64,000 nt of DNA from assembly GCA_905215505.1 (NCBI GenBank), contig CAJMPU010000011.1, forward strand, positions 7,883 to 71,882, given 5' to 3'. The translations under genes and the position numbers were made by a program. This stretch comes from an uncultured bacterium. Its GTDB lineage: Bacteria > Actinomycetota > Coriobacteriia > Coriobacteriales > Coriobacteriaceae. The notes under the pieces were generated by a model, which saw only the letters and a program-made list of their open reading frames with translations, made no database searches and was not told where the DNA came from. This document shows, piece by piece, positions 1 through 7,749 of the stretch. Within the stretch, counting starts at the first letter, position 1. Each line of letters starts with the position of its first letter.

Positions 1-1527
1 AACTCGCGGGGCGTATGTCCGTATTGCGGTAAGGCTCTCGAACAGCCTGAACTTGAAGTGTGTAACGAAATGCAGGCCGTATACGGCGGAAAATATATCG
101 ATAACTGTACAAAAACGATTGAGACTTTCGGGGAAGCCGAGGTGCTTCTTAGCGAAAACGCCCGTGCGCAGTCTGACGCGATTTTACACGGGAAGCTAGA
201 AGAAGAGCCCAATCCCGAGAATGATGCCTTTCTTGCCTGCATCAAAGCAGATGCGGAGGGACTTAAGGCCAAGCTCGAAAAAATCCAGCAATTAAATTAT
301 TCGTTCCTGAAGAATGAAGAAAAAGATGCCGACTATTTTGAAGGCTTAAAAATTCATGTCGAGCGTCTCGAAAAGATGAATTCGCAATTCGCAGTTGAAC
401 GCATCAACAGCATTAATGCTGTACTAGATGATCTTTCATCCAAAGTGAGGGACATCCAAATTGCCATCGGTCGTCAAAGCGCAGCATTAAGGAAATCCAT
501 CAAGGCATCGATGGCCGAAATGAATGCTTTTCTGGAGTCGGCAGGATTTCCCTACGAGATCTCAATCGCTTCGCCAGATGGGGCTCGCTGTGCCGTCTCA
601 CTGAGGCCACGCGGGCTCGCGATGAACATCGAGGATTTAAAGTCGCACCTAAGCTATGGCGAGCGTAATTCGCTTGCGATTGCATTGTTTTCCGCTCAGG
701 TGAAAAGTGAGAAGCCGGACATGGTTGTGCTCGACGACCCGATTTCTTCCTTTGATCAAAATAAGAAATACGCGATTCTCCAAAGGTTATTTTCGAAATC
801 TAAGGGTGTCTGTCGTGGGATTACAACGTTGCTGCTGACCCATGACTTTGAAACGCTCATCATGATCGGCAAAGTCCACAAGGATATTCTGTGCGATACA
901 TCCTGCTTTTATGCGCGCAACGATTGCGGGGAGTTATCCCTGATACCTGTTGAGGATGATGATTTTAATAGTGCGGTACAGTGCTTTAAGGCAATCGTGG
1001 CGAGCGACGCATCCCTGCCTTATAGAATTGCGCTTGCTAGGAGAGCGGTTGAAATTGCGTACGGAAAGTCGTCTGCCTGGCACGTTTTATCAAGTTTGAT
1101 GCATCGTCGGGAAGTTGCGACGATGCGTGAGCAAGAGCTTGCTGACGAAGAGTGGAAGGAAGCAAAAAAGCAGCTTGAGGATATCGGTTTAAAGGACTTT
1201 AGCTACCAAGACTTATTGAGCCAGCTTGGAAATGCGGAGCTGCTGTCCGTTTATGATCAAGCGCCTTCACCCGTTGAGAAAATCTGCGCGTTTAGATTAC
1301 TCGCTGACAACAATGCTGGTGAAATGAGTCAGGTCTGCAATCGTGCCAATATCGATGAGACAGTGTTCAAGTTTGCAAACGAATACTTCCATATCGAAAA
1401 CCTCATGGCGTATCAGTTTGATCCCGTTAAGTTCAATACTGTTCCGGCAGGGATTGTCGAAACCTGCGACAAAGTGATTGCCGGGTTTAAGAGACAATGC
1501 GAGCAGTGGGCTAATGCTGACAATTAG
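1..1527 (+). CDS. AAA_13/RloC-like ATPase, 3' part (5' end outside window)
   Basis: The reading frame is open from base 1, so the gene starts upstream of the window. The visible part begins with a CPYC knuckle (bases 16-27), of the kind found in zinc hooks or zinc ribbons inside coiled coils. A helical stretch follows, then an ABC/SMC-type ATPase C-terminal lobe: a signature-like LSYGERN (about 649-669), a Walker B VVLDDPISSFD (about 724-756) and an H-loop LLTHDF (about 832-849). VxDDPISSxD is typical of the AAA_13 group that includes RloC/PrrC-associated ATPases and many phage-defence ATPases. The Walker A motif would lie outside the window. The last ~230 residues are helical and I recognise no nuclease motif there. 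Its place next to an Abi_2 gene fits a defence island. The exact system is unknown. Confidence 0.75.
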   Translation, partial: NSRGVCPYCGKALEQPELEVCNEMQAVYGGKYIDNCTKTIETFGEAEVLLSENARAQSDAILHGKLEEEPNPENDAFLACIKADAEGLKAKLEKIQQLNYSFLKNEEKDADYFEGLKIHVERLEKMNSQFAVERINSINAVLDDLSSKVRDIQIAIGRQSAALRKSIKASMAEMNAFLESAGFPYEISIASPDGARCAVSLRPRGLAMNIEDLKSHLSYGERNSLAIALFSAQVKSEKPDMVVLDDPISSFDQNKKYAILQRLFSKSKGVCRGITTLLLTHDFETLIMIGKVHKDILCDTSCFYARNDCGELSLIPVEDDDFNSAVQCFKAIVASDASLPYRIALARRAVEIAYGKSSAWHVLSSLMHRREVATMREQELADEEWKEAKKQLEDIGLKDFSYQDLLSQLGNAELLSVYDQAPSPVEKICAFRLLADNNAGEMSQVCNRANIDETVFKFANEYFHIENLMAYQFDPVKFNTVPAGIVETCDKVIAGFKRQCEQWANADN

Positions 1528-1628
1528 CGGCATCTCCTTGGTGTCCCTCTTTTATAAAGGCATTCCATTTGCACACTTTTGTGCCTGGTTCAAGGATTGA
1601 TTTGGAAGATTGGTGGCACCGGATTGAC

Positions 1629-1739
1629 GGACCCCGGGTTCTCGCTTAAAGTAACTCTTGTGATGAGGCCTTGCGACGGTACGTCCGGCTTGGTCCGTGG
1701 GAACCGCCGAAAGGCGGTTTTCGCGTTTAAGGGGTCCAA
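1629..1739 (+). ncRNA. Structured leader RNA upstream of Abi_2 gene (abiF-RNA-like)
   Basis: The gap before the Abi_2 gene holds a compact RNA-like structure. A GNRA hairpin AACCGCC-GAAA-GGCGGTT lies at 1702-1719. An outer pairing joins GGACCCC (1629-1635) to GGGGTCC (1731-1737), and CTTAAA (1645-1650) can extend it by pairing with TTTAAG (1726-1731). The 3' strand contains AAGGGG, the only plausible ribosome binding site for the gene starting at 1740. A second, degraded copy lies at 3667-3775, and the match between copies is best in the loop and junction (CCGGCTTGGT, GCCGCCGAA). An abiF RNA motif has been described upstream of Abi_2 genes. Assigning this sequence to that motif is inference from position and structure. 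Confidence 0.6.
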
Positions 1740-2672
1740 ATGGATAAACCATTTAAATCTATTGATGAGCAGATTGCTATTCTTGAAAGCCGTGGACTCG
1801 AATGCGATAACAGTACTCGTTTAGTTTTGGAGCGCGAGGGGTACTATCCGGTTGTTAACGGCTACAAGGATTTGTTTCTCGGCCAACGGGGAGATTCTTG
1901 CCAAGAGGTTTTCGTAAAAGGGACCAAGTTTTCTGATATCTATCGTTTATTCGAATTCGATCGAACGTTGCGCCTGCTGATGTTTGAGTATTTTAACAAG
2001 GCGGAAGCAGTTCTTAAAACCGTCTGCTCTTATCGGTTTGCCATGGCTCATAAAGATAACCAAGAAGCATACCTTGATAGAGATTCCTATCGTGCTGATG
2101 CCGGCTATCGAAAAAAGATCGACAAGCTTATCGGTGATTTCGAGAAGGTGTTATGTAGGTCTAAAAAATGGAACAGTGATTATAAAAGGGACTACATTCG
2201 TCATTATGAAAATAATCACGATAATACGCCGGTATGGATTCTTATGAATTATTTAATGCTTGGCCAGGCATTCAAGTTTTTTGAGTTTCAACCAGAAAGT
2301 ATGAGAAATTCCATTGCCAAGTCGTTTTCCGATCTTTATTCCGAGACGCATGAAGTCGATAAACGCATCAGCCCTCGAAGGCTGAGGCTCGCATACGATC
2401 ACATCAAAGATTTTCGAAATATCTGTGCGCATGACGAACGTCTATTCTGCGCCAGGGTGTCTCCGTCTCACGATGTCAATCTAGTAGGGGTTTTAAGCGA
2501 TCTTGAGCTAGTGCTGACTGAGGATGACTATAAGATGTTACGCCGAAACATACTGCTTGATGCACTTAAGTTGAGTGACGAGCTCAGCAACGATGCCAGC
2601 GCAAAGGTGCTTTTCGCTATGGGCGTTAACGATTTGCCGAGCGTGTTTCCTAAGGAAATATTGGGGTCGTAA
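1740..2672 (+). CDS. Abi_2 family (AbiF/AbiD-like) abortive infection protein
   Basis: A 310-residue Abi_2 protein. Family hallmarks are the N-terminal SIDEQIAILESRGL and GYYPVVNGYKDLF segments, FEFDRTLRLLMFEYF near residues 71-85, and the HEPN motif RNICAH (R226-H231), the RX4-6H RNase signature. Abi_2 proteins are HEPN-fold abortive-infection proteins. The ATG at 1740 directly follows the structured leader, and the AAGGGG ribosome site at 1730-1735 lies in the leader's 3' strand, so RNA folding could control translation. Length is normal and the frame is intact. Codon use is AT-richer than in the core genome, which suggests acquisition by transfer. No separate protein antitoxin is adjacent. 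Confidence 0.85.
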   Translation: MDKPFKSIDEQIAILESRGLECDNSTRLVLEREGYYPVVNGYKDLFLGQRGDSCQEVFVKGTKFSDIYRLFEFDRTLRLLMFEYFNKAEAVLKTVCSYRFAMAHKDNQEAYLDRDSYRADAGYRKKIDKLIGDFEKVLCRSKKWNSDYKRDYIRHYENNHDNTPVWILMNYLMLGQAFKFFEFQPESMRNSIAKSFSDLYSETHEVDKRISPRRLRLAYDHIKDFRNICAHDERLFCARVSPSHDVNLVGVLSDLELVLTEDDYKMLRRNILLDALKLSDELSNDASAKVLFAMGVNDLPSVFPKEILGS

Positions 2673-2775
2673 TCGCCGCGAGTGATGAATTTACCCTACA
2701 AGTTGGATGCGCATGAGATCGCGCAGAGCGGGCGGGACGTTGCCCATTGTTGGCGTCCCGCCCGCGCTTCGTTGG

Positions 2776-3447
2776 CTATACGCGATGCGGGAGCTCCAGC
2801 ATGAGGCCGTCTTGCGACTCTTCGAGGCTCGGCACCGAAGCCTTCCAGGAAAAGTCTGCGAGGCTGCTGCTTAGGTCAAGCTCTGCATGGGCGTAGTTTT
2901 CAATTCTGCGGTCGGTGTGATCCTCGTCTGGTAAAAGGGGACATTCGACCGGTCGCGACCCGATGATTCGATACTCCTGCTGATATGCGTACTTGGGCGT
3001 TTTGATAACGAGATTGTACGGGATGCCCTCAAAGATCTCGCGGATCTGTTTTGGCCTGGGGACGCCGTAGGAGATGGGGCCGTGGGCGTAGATGCTTCCG
3101 TCGTCGGCGATGCGCCTGTCGGCGAGGCGCGTGAAGCTGTCGTACCGCACAATGCCGATCCACCCGTCCGCGCACCCGAACTCCTGGATCATGCATATCG
3201 GGATTTTCACGGTGTTGTCGACGATATCGTTCTCGCAGACCGTGTACATGCAGTAGATGGGCAGGCGGGAATATCCGTAGAGGCATACCCCGGGGGCCAT
3301 GGACGCCTCGAGCGGATCGCCCTGCTCGCCAGGCAGGCCATGGTAGTAGCCGGCCGCGCTCATGTAGAGGCGGTCGTTTATCAAGTCGTCGATGTATGCT
3401 TCCCTGGGTGCGAACTTAAGTAGGTAGACAATGCCGTCGTTGGGCAT
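2776..3447 (-). CDS. Unknown protein with a broken paralogue nearby
   Basis: A 223-residue protein whose family I do not recognise. It begins MPNDGIVYLLKFAPREAYID and is rich in Tyr, Ile and Gly. The order 'LLKFAPREAYIDDLIN..LYM.AAGYYHG..GEQGDP' followed by 'PIYCMY' recalls DUF2971-like proteins that often sit in defence islands, but I cannot confirm that. A good Shine-Dalgarno (AAAGGAAA) precedes the ATG at 3447. Its N-terminal 80 residues and about 120 bp of upstream DNA recur at 4831-5230 as a broken copy. No signal peptide or membrane segment is seen. Confidence 0.6.
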   Translation of the reverse strand: MPNDGIVYLLKFAPREAYIDDLINDRLYMSAAGYYHGLPGEQGDPLEASMAPGVCLYGYSRLPIYCMYTVCENDIVDNTVKIPICMIQEFGCADGWIGIVRYDSFTRLADRRIADDGSIYAHGPISYGVPRPKQIREIFEGIPYNLVIKTPKYAYQQEYRIIGSRPVECPLLPDEDHTDRRIENYAHAELDLSSSLADFSWKASVPSLEESQDGLMLELPHRV

Positions 3448-3666
3448 GGTGTTTCCTTTCTTTGGTAGTGACGTCCCGGGTCGCTTTGCGGGTCCGACTT
3501 CTCACTGCCAAGATAAGGGAATTCTCAGAACCATCGTGCCGGATTGGCGTGGATCTGCGCCGCCTGGGTGTGTTGGCTCATTGGAACGATGGTACAGGCG
3601 TAAAAAGAGTTTTTAAGAGACGTCTCCTCAAGTTGCGGGATTCGTTGTCGGCGATTGCCCGCTATC

Positions 3667-3775
3667 GGGTTCCCCCTTAAAGGTATTTTACGAAGAGACC
3701 ATGCTGCGGCACGCCCGGCTTGGTTTACAGAGGCCGCCGAATGACGGTTTCTGCGTTTTTATGGGTACAGGTGGA
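3667..3775 (+). ncRNA. Second, decayed copy of the abiF-RNA-like leader
   Basis: This stretch aligns almost without gaps to 1636-1742. Shared blocks are GGGTTC, CTTAAAG, GAGRCC, the CCGGCTTGGT core (about 3714-3724), GCCGCCGAA and GCGTTT. The closing stem is damaged: TTTAAGGGG of the first copy reads TTTTTATGGG here, and the GNRA hairpin has mismatches (GCCGCCGAATGACGG). No Abi_2 gene follows. Only a 48-codon frame from a GTG at 3771 is open, and it shows no similarity to the first Abi_2 protein. It is best read as a relic left after loss of a second Abi_2 gene. The gap 3448-4030 contains nothing else I can support beyond the promoter-side part of the duplication noted for 4831-5230. Confidence 0.5.
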
Positions 3776-4030
3776 TGAGAAAATTGAGTTATTTATATGC
3801 TGGCTGTCGCGCTTGATGCCATGGATAGGATTTGCTGTCGGTAAATGCGTGCTGAGGTCATTCCCTGATCTTTTGCGTTTCCTTGCCGGCGATGAACTGA
3901 ATCGCCTCCTGAATTGATAACAGTTGACACTATGTTTAATTTAAATGTATGAAACTCATTTGGCCACATGGCCAATTGGCTATGTGGCTTTATTGGGCTT
4001 GTTCGTTTTTTATAAGAGGGGTGGTACTTG

Positions 4031-4570
4031 ATGTGTGCTGTTTTTGAATTTCTTCAGGCCTTGTGTCCGGTTGCAACTATTTTTTTGACGGGATTTGTTG
4101 CATTGCGTGACACGACACATATGCATAAGGAAGAAGCTCGTCGAAGAGAGGCGGACATGCTGTCTCAGCCCTCTTCGGTTGCCGCTTGGCTCGAAGGCGA
4201 TTTACGGGGCTTATCGCATATTGTTATTCGAAATGACAGCGATCTTCCTATTTATGAGGTTGTGGTTACCGTTGTTATCACTAAAGGACATGGATGTACT
4301 AAAGGAGAAGACTTAAAGGGCTGCAGCGAATATCGGAAAAAGTTCGCCCTGATTCCTCCTGGGCTCTATATTGCCGATGTCGACATGAATGGTTTTGGTG
4401 GCATGCACAGATTTCCATTGATTGAGATTGGTTTTATATGTGCAAACGGAAAGTCGTGGGTTCGCCGTGGAGATGGATTACTTGATCAAATTGACTCATC
4501 TCCCATCCTCCATTTTGAACTGGGTTTGCCCGTTGAATTTGACCCCGTCGTTCCTTACCAAATCGGATGA
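4031..4570 (+). CDS. Unknown protein with one N-terminal membrane segment
   Basis: A 179-residue protein of unknown function. Residues ~8-25 (LCPVATIFLTGFVAL) form one hydrophobic segment. A short Arg/Glu-rich helix follows, and then a probably beta-rich soluble domain with 'HIVIRNDSDLPIYEVVV', which resembles an immunoglobulin-like or C2-like sandwich. Proteins of this layout are common as uncharacterised actinobacterial proteins. ATG 4031 is preferred over the TTG at 4028, because GAGGGG lies about ten bases upstream. It stands alone between relics of duplicated DNA. Confidence 0.5.
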   Translation: MCAVFEFLQALCPVATIFLTGFVALRDTTHMHKEEARRREADMLSQPSSVAAWLEGDLRGLSHIVIRNDSDLPIYEVVVTVVITKGHGCTKGEDLKGCSEYRKKFALIPPGLYIADVDMNGFGGMHRFPLIEIGFICANGKSWVRRGDGLLDQIDSSPILHFELGLPVEFDPVVPYQIG

Positions 4571-4830
4571 TGCAGTTTTGTTCTAACCGTTGTTGGTTCA
4601 CGGTCGCTTCTAATGGGTTGGCGGGAAGTGGGATTCGGTCGGCGTCGCGCCTCGCCTTTCTCAGTGCCGCTACGGATCTCTGGCGGCACATATAACGTTT
4701 GACATGCTGGTCGGGTACCAGTTGGAGGATGGTCTGAAAAGGGGCGAGAATCTAGGATTCCGTTGATGGACAATAAGGGATTCATGAATGAGCCGAACAT
4801 CGAATGAAATACCTACATGCGGCGCGATGG

Positions 4831-5094
4831 CTATTGATTTAAGATGCAATGTCGGTAGTTGTTGACGGTGTCGTTCTTGTGGACCGTATACGTGCAGTAA
4901 ATGGGCAAGCGGTAATTGCCGTAGATGCATGCCCCGGGAACTACGGACGCTTCGAGCGGGTCGCCCTGTTCACCAGACTGTCCATGATAGTGGCCGGCCG
5001 CGTTCATATAGAGATGCCCGTTCAGCAGGTCGTCGATGTACGCTTCCTTGGGTGCGAACTTTAGCAGGTAGGCGATGTCGTTGTTGGGGGGCAT
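4831..5094 (-). pseudogene. Broken paralogue of the 2776-3447 gene
   Basis: The 87-codon frame begins MPPNNDIAYLLKFAPKEAYI and matches the first ~75 residues of the gene at 2776-3447 closely (for example GEQGDPLEAS and LPIYC.YTV). After DTVNN the frame changes and stops, where the intact copy reads DNTVKIPICMIQ. Reading on in the neighbouring frame gives LPTLHLKS, so a frameshift is likely. Upstream DNA (5095-5230) also matches the region upstream of the intact gene (3448-3560), so gene and promoter were copied together. The remaining DNA at 4571-4830 shows no gene I can support. Confidence 0.6.
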
Positions 5095-5278
5095 GGTGTT
5101 TTATTTCTTGGGTAGTGATGTCCCGGGCCGCTTTGTGCGTTCGGGGTGCTTGCTACCAAGGTAATGGCGCTAGGCTGGACCCTCGTGCCGGGAGTGGTGT
5201 GTGGCGTGTGCCCGGGCTGTGCTATTTCGAGTTGACTGGGTGGTCAAGAAATTAAGACCCGCGTCGACTCCATTTGTC

Positions 5279-6325
5279 ATGTCCACAAATCCGTTGGCGT
5301 TTGGTGTTAGCATCCCTAGTGTTCGCCTTGCTGGGGACATTGTTAATTGCCACAGGTATGGCTATTGCTCTATTAGGGGGATTCCCTTGGCAGATCTAGT
5401 CCATGTTTTGCCGTTCAAATCGGTGAGTGTCGAAGCTCAGAAAGCGCTCTCAAAGATTGAATATCTCGAGGGCGATTCTGTAACCAAAGTGAAAGAGTAT
5501 GACGACGTTGTACGGTCACTTTGGGAGGCTAACCAACTGTATGAACAGTTTCGATGGAACTATGGTGAACTGAGGCGCTTGGTTCCGTGCGATCAGTTTG
5601 ACTTCTTACCCGACGGCTTTGCCAATGGGGGTTTTGGCGAGAGGACTGTCGTTAACGCTGCCTTTGGTAATTATGTTTCCGCAGCCCGTGGTCTTGTCGA
5701 TAGGATGCAGGCAGTTATGCGGAAGTATGACCGAGGTTCAAATAAAGAACTATATAAAGACTATTGGAAACTACCTTCTTCTTGGTATGACCAAAGTGGC
5801 CTCTATGTTTTTATGTATGAGATTCGAAATCCAGTTCAGCATGGTCAAACCGTTGTTTCGCTTGTCAGGGAAAATGATGCGACTAGGGTCAGATTTGATC
5901 TTGATCAAATTGTTGATATGCGCGAATACAATACCTCGCCAAAACTTTGCGCTTTTCTAAACAAGACAATTTCGAAAATCAAAGACCATGATTCATCCGA
6001 TTGTCCGTATCTTTGTTTTCGATATACAAACATGAGGTACAACGAACTTGTTATTGAGTTATTCTGTCATTTCCTGAAATGTGCTGAGCCTAGAATACGC
6101 GCCGCTCGTAAGGATATGCAAAGTTTGCTATTACAACACAGCAAAGCAGTCGGCAAGTTGGGCGGCTCTTCCTTTGTTGCATATGTTGATGGCGATATGA
6201 CCCATGTTTATGATGAAGTTGATGTTGACCCAGTTAAGCAATTAAAAGATATACACCGAAAGGCACAGAAGCATCTAAAGGATGCTCGAAATGCAATTGC
6301 GGCTGAGCGAAGGTTAATCCGCTAG
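5279..6325 (+). CDS. Unknown protein with HEPN-like RX4H motif
   Basis: A helical protein of about 348 residues with no family I can name. Around residue 183 it reads EIRNPVQHGQ, an R-N-x3-H arrangement (R183, H188) of the HEPN RNase type, preceded by a hydrophobic helix (LYVFMY). The C-terminal third is Lys/Arg-rich and predicted to be helical. The start is uncertain. The frame is open from 5201, but 5201-5260 belongs to the duplicated upstream DNA. ATG 5279 lacks a good ribosome site, and TTG 5387 has AGGGGG six bases before it. It converges with the gene at 6338-7066, with 12 bases between the stops. Both carry a HEPN-like motif and lie in the defence island. RNase activity is only a hypothesis. 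Confidence 0.55.
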   Translation: MSTNPLAFGVSIPSVRLAGDIVNCHRYGYCSIRGIPLADLVHVLPFKSVSVEAQKALSKIEYLEGDSVTKVKEYDDVVRSLWEANQLYEQFRWNYGELRRLVPCDQFDFLPDGFANGGFGERTVVNAAFGNYVSAARGLVDRMQAVMRKYDRGSNKELYKDYWKLPSSWYDQSGLYVFMYEIRNPVQHGQTVVSLVRENDATRVRFDLDQIVDMREYNTSPKLCAFLNKTISKIKDHDSSDCPYLCFRYTNMRYNELVIELFCHFLKCAEPRIRAARKDMQSLLLQHSKAVGKLGGSSFVAYVDGDMTHVYDEVDVDPVKQLKDIHRKAQKHLKDARNAIAAERRLIR

Positions 6326-6337
6326 AGAAGATCACAC

Positions 6338-7066
6338 TCATGTTTCGAACTCTTTCTTTCTTAGTCGGCCGAGATATCGATCGAGTTCGTATAAAGCGTC
6401 AATGTAGATTTCGGCTGAGTTGCGGATATCGCGCATATCTAGGCAACACCTTTCAAAATGTAGCTTGCCTTTTTCTGATTGAGTGCTGCGGCAGGTCATT
6501 AGCGCGATTTCATTATCCTCGACACTGTCGGTTTCTTCGAATCCTTTTGGTGTGATGCGATAGATTACTGTGCCCGGATATGAGTCGATAAGACTTTTCC
6601 TTCGCACATCAATACAAATTCGCCCTTCTGGACCAAAGCCGTACCCCTCATGCTTCGTCGAATTTAAGGGGTGTGCAATTACGATTGAGCGAACCGCCTC
6701 AAGATAATTACGCGCCTCTGTGAGTTCGTTCTGTCTCGAGAACTCGAATTTGGTTCTAATTTTTTCTTTCAAGCAAGTGTAATTAATCTGCCAGTATGCA
6801 TCTTTAATCCAGGTGGCAAGTGCTACCAGAAATACAGTGTCCTTAATGTTGGGAGTAAATCCGTCTTTGATGACAGCATTGAAGTCCTGAATGCTGTAGT
6901 TGGCCTTAAGAATAAGATCAGACATTAATTCATGGTGATCTGGGTCTTTCCAGGGCCACTTCTTGCGAATGCCACCTTTGCCTTCGCCCAGACCGTCCGT
7001 GGACTTTAGAGGCTCGATTGATTGCGCGTTGTTCCCGTCTACTTGAGTTTCGCTTGGGCTCCTCAT
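6338..7066 (-). CDS. Unknown protein with HEPN-like RX5H motif
   Basis: A 242-residue protein of unknown family. The N-terminal ~40 residues are polar and probably disordered. The rest alternates helices and short strands. The segment EAVRSIVIAHPLN (R126, H132) fits the RX4-6H HEPN signature, and the following Pro-Leu-Asn-Ser-Thr-Lys-His is also found in proteins annotated as HEPN-like. The C-terminus ends with a charged helix (LYELDRYLGRLRKKEFE). The ATG at 7066 has no strong ribosome site. It converges on the gene at 5279-6325. No membrane segment was seen. Confidence 0.5.
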   Translation of the reverse strand: MRSPSETQVDGNNAQSIEPLKSTDGLGEGKGGIRKKWPWKDPDHHELMSDLILKANYSIQDFNAVIKDGFTPNIKDTVFLVALATWIKDAYWQINYTCLKEKIRTKFEFSRQNELTEARNYLEAVRSIVIAHPLNSTKHEGYGFGPEGRICIDVRRKSLIDSYPGTVIYRITPKGFEETDSVEDNEIALMTCRSTQSEKGKLHFERCCLDMRDIRNSAEIYIDALYELDRYLGRLRKKEFET

Positions 7067-7116
7067 TGTTGTACGTTGTTAATTATCATAAAGATTCGAC
7101 GGCAAAGCGAGGGGTT

Positions 7117-7132
7117 GGGTCACATTTACGTT
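7117..7132. repeat. Direct repeat GGGTCACATTTA, left copy
   Basis: GGGTCACATTTACGTT at 7117-7132 recurs as GGGTCACATTTAGGTT at 7650-7665 (15 of 16 bases). The two copies bracket the Abi_2 pseudogene and its terminator. They may mark the edges of an acquired or deleted module. No transposase or integrase lies between them. Confidence 0.4.
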
Positions 7133-7235
7133 TTGCTGTAATTCTGTTGTGAGTCCCCACGTCTGTCTCCTTTTTCTTCATTGATTTAGCGCGTTACTAT
7201 TAACGCCCGAGCCTATTTATGAGATTGGAGATCTG

Positions 7236-7479
7236 ATGACCGATGCAAACAAAAAAGCCGTGACTTACGGCGTCCGAGCAGATAGATCACCTCAAATCCA
7301 GGGGCTTCCATTTCTCACTGATGAGCGAAGACGATGCCAGAGCTTATCTGGAAAAGAACAGCAACTATTTTCGCCTGCGTGCCTATCGGCTTGGGTTTCC
7401 TAAGGTCGAGGAGGGAATCCGCAAAGGGGAGTATGTAAATCTCGATTTTGAGAGGCCGTACTGGCTCTATGTGTGCTAA
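7236..7479 (+). pseudogene. Abi_2 family pseudogene (frameshifted, C-terminus lost)
   Basis: An ATG at 7236 with GGAG upstream opens a short frame (MTDANKKAVTYGV) that shifts near 7274. In the shifted frame, 7276-7479 reads EQIDHLKSRGFHFS, then NSNYFRLRAYRLGFPKV and GEYVNLDF, then a stop at 7477-7479. This is the N-terminal region of the Abi_2 (AbiD/F-like) family, which normally runs to about 300 residues with the HEPN motif near the C-terminus. Both the frameshift and loss of the C-terminal two thirds mark it as inactive. It is not closely similar to the intact Abi_2 gene at 1740, so it is a separate lineage. Confidence 0.75.
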
Positions 7480-7498
7480 GGTCTCTACCTGCAATACA

Positions 7499-7556
7499 AA
7501 AGCTCTTCGGGAGCTTTAAGGGCGACGCTTTCAGTTGGAGAGTGTTGCCCTTTTTT
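7499..7556 (+). terminator. Double hairpin with U-tract after the Abi_2 relic
   Basis: Two hairpins follow each other. AAAGCTC (7499-7505) pairs with GAGCTTT (7511-7517) around TTCGG. AAGGGCGACGCT (7518-7529) pairs with AGTGTTGCCCTT (7541-7552) and is followed by T's to 7556. The second is a good intrinsic terminator. It was probably the terminator of the former Abi_2 gene. The rest of 7557-7749 has no supported gene. Confidence 0.6.
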
Positions 7557-7749
7557 ATGCGTTCAATGTTTTGCATGCTTGCCAGGTGTCGTTTCATTTG
7601 GTTGGTAATCAAGGGTGGTGTCTGAATTAGGGTTATAGAGTTGCCGTTCGGGTCACATTTAGGTTGTAGGGCTGTCTGGAAAGCGGCTTTTCGCCCAGCT
7701 TTTTGGAGTCCTTCCTGCTAAACTTTGTGTTTGAAGTAGGAGGTGCATT

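Noticed and set aside
500..685. Short minus frames inside the AAA ATPase gene
   Set aside because: They are shadows of the coding strand without start signals.
3720..3917. 65-codon frame after the second RNA copy
   Set aside because: Its start lies inside the RNA-like block, and it shows no Abi_2 similarity or other motif.
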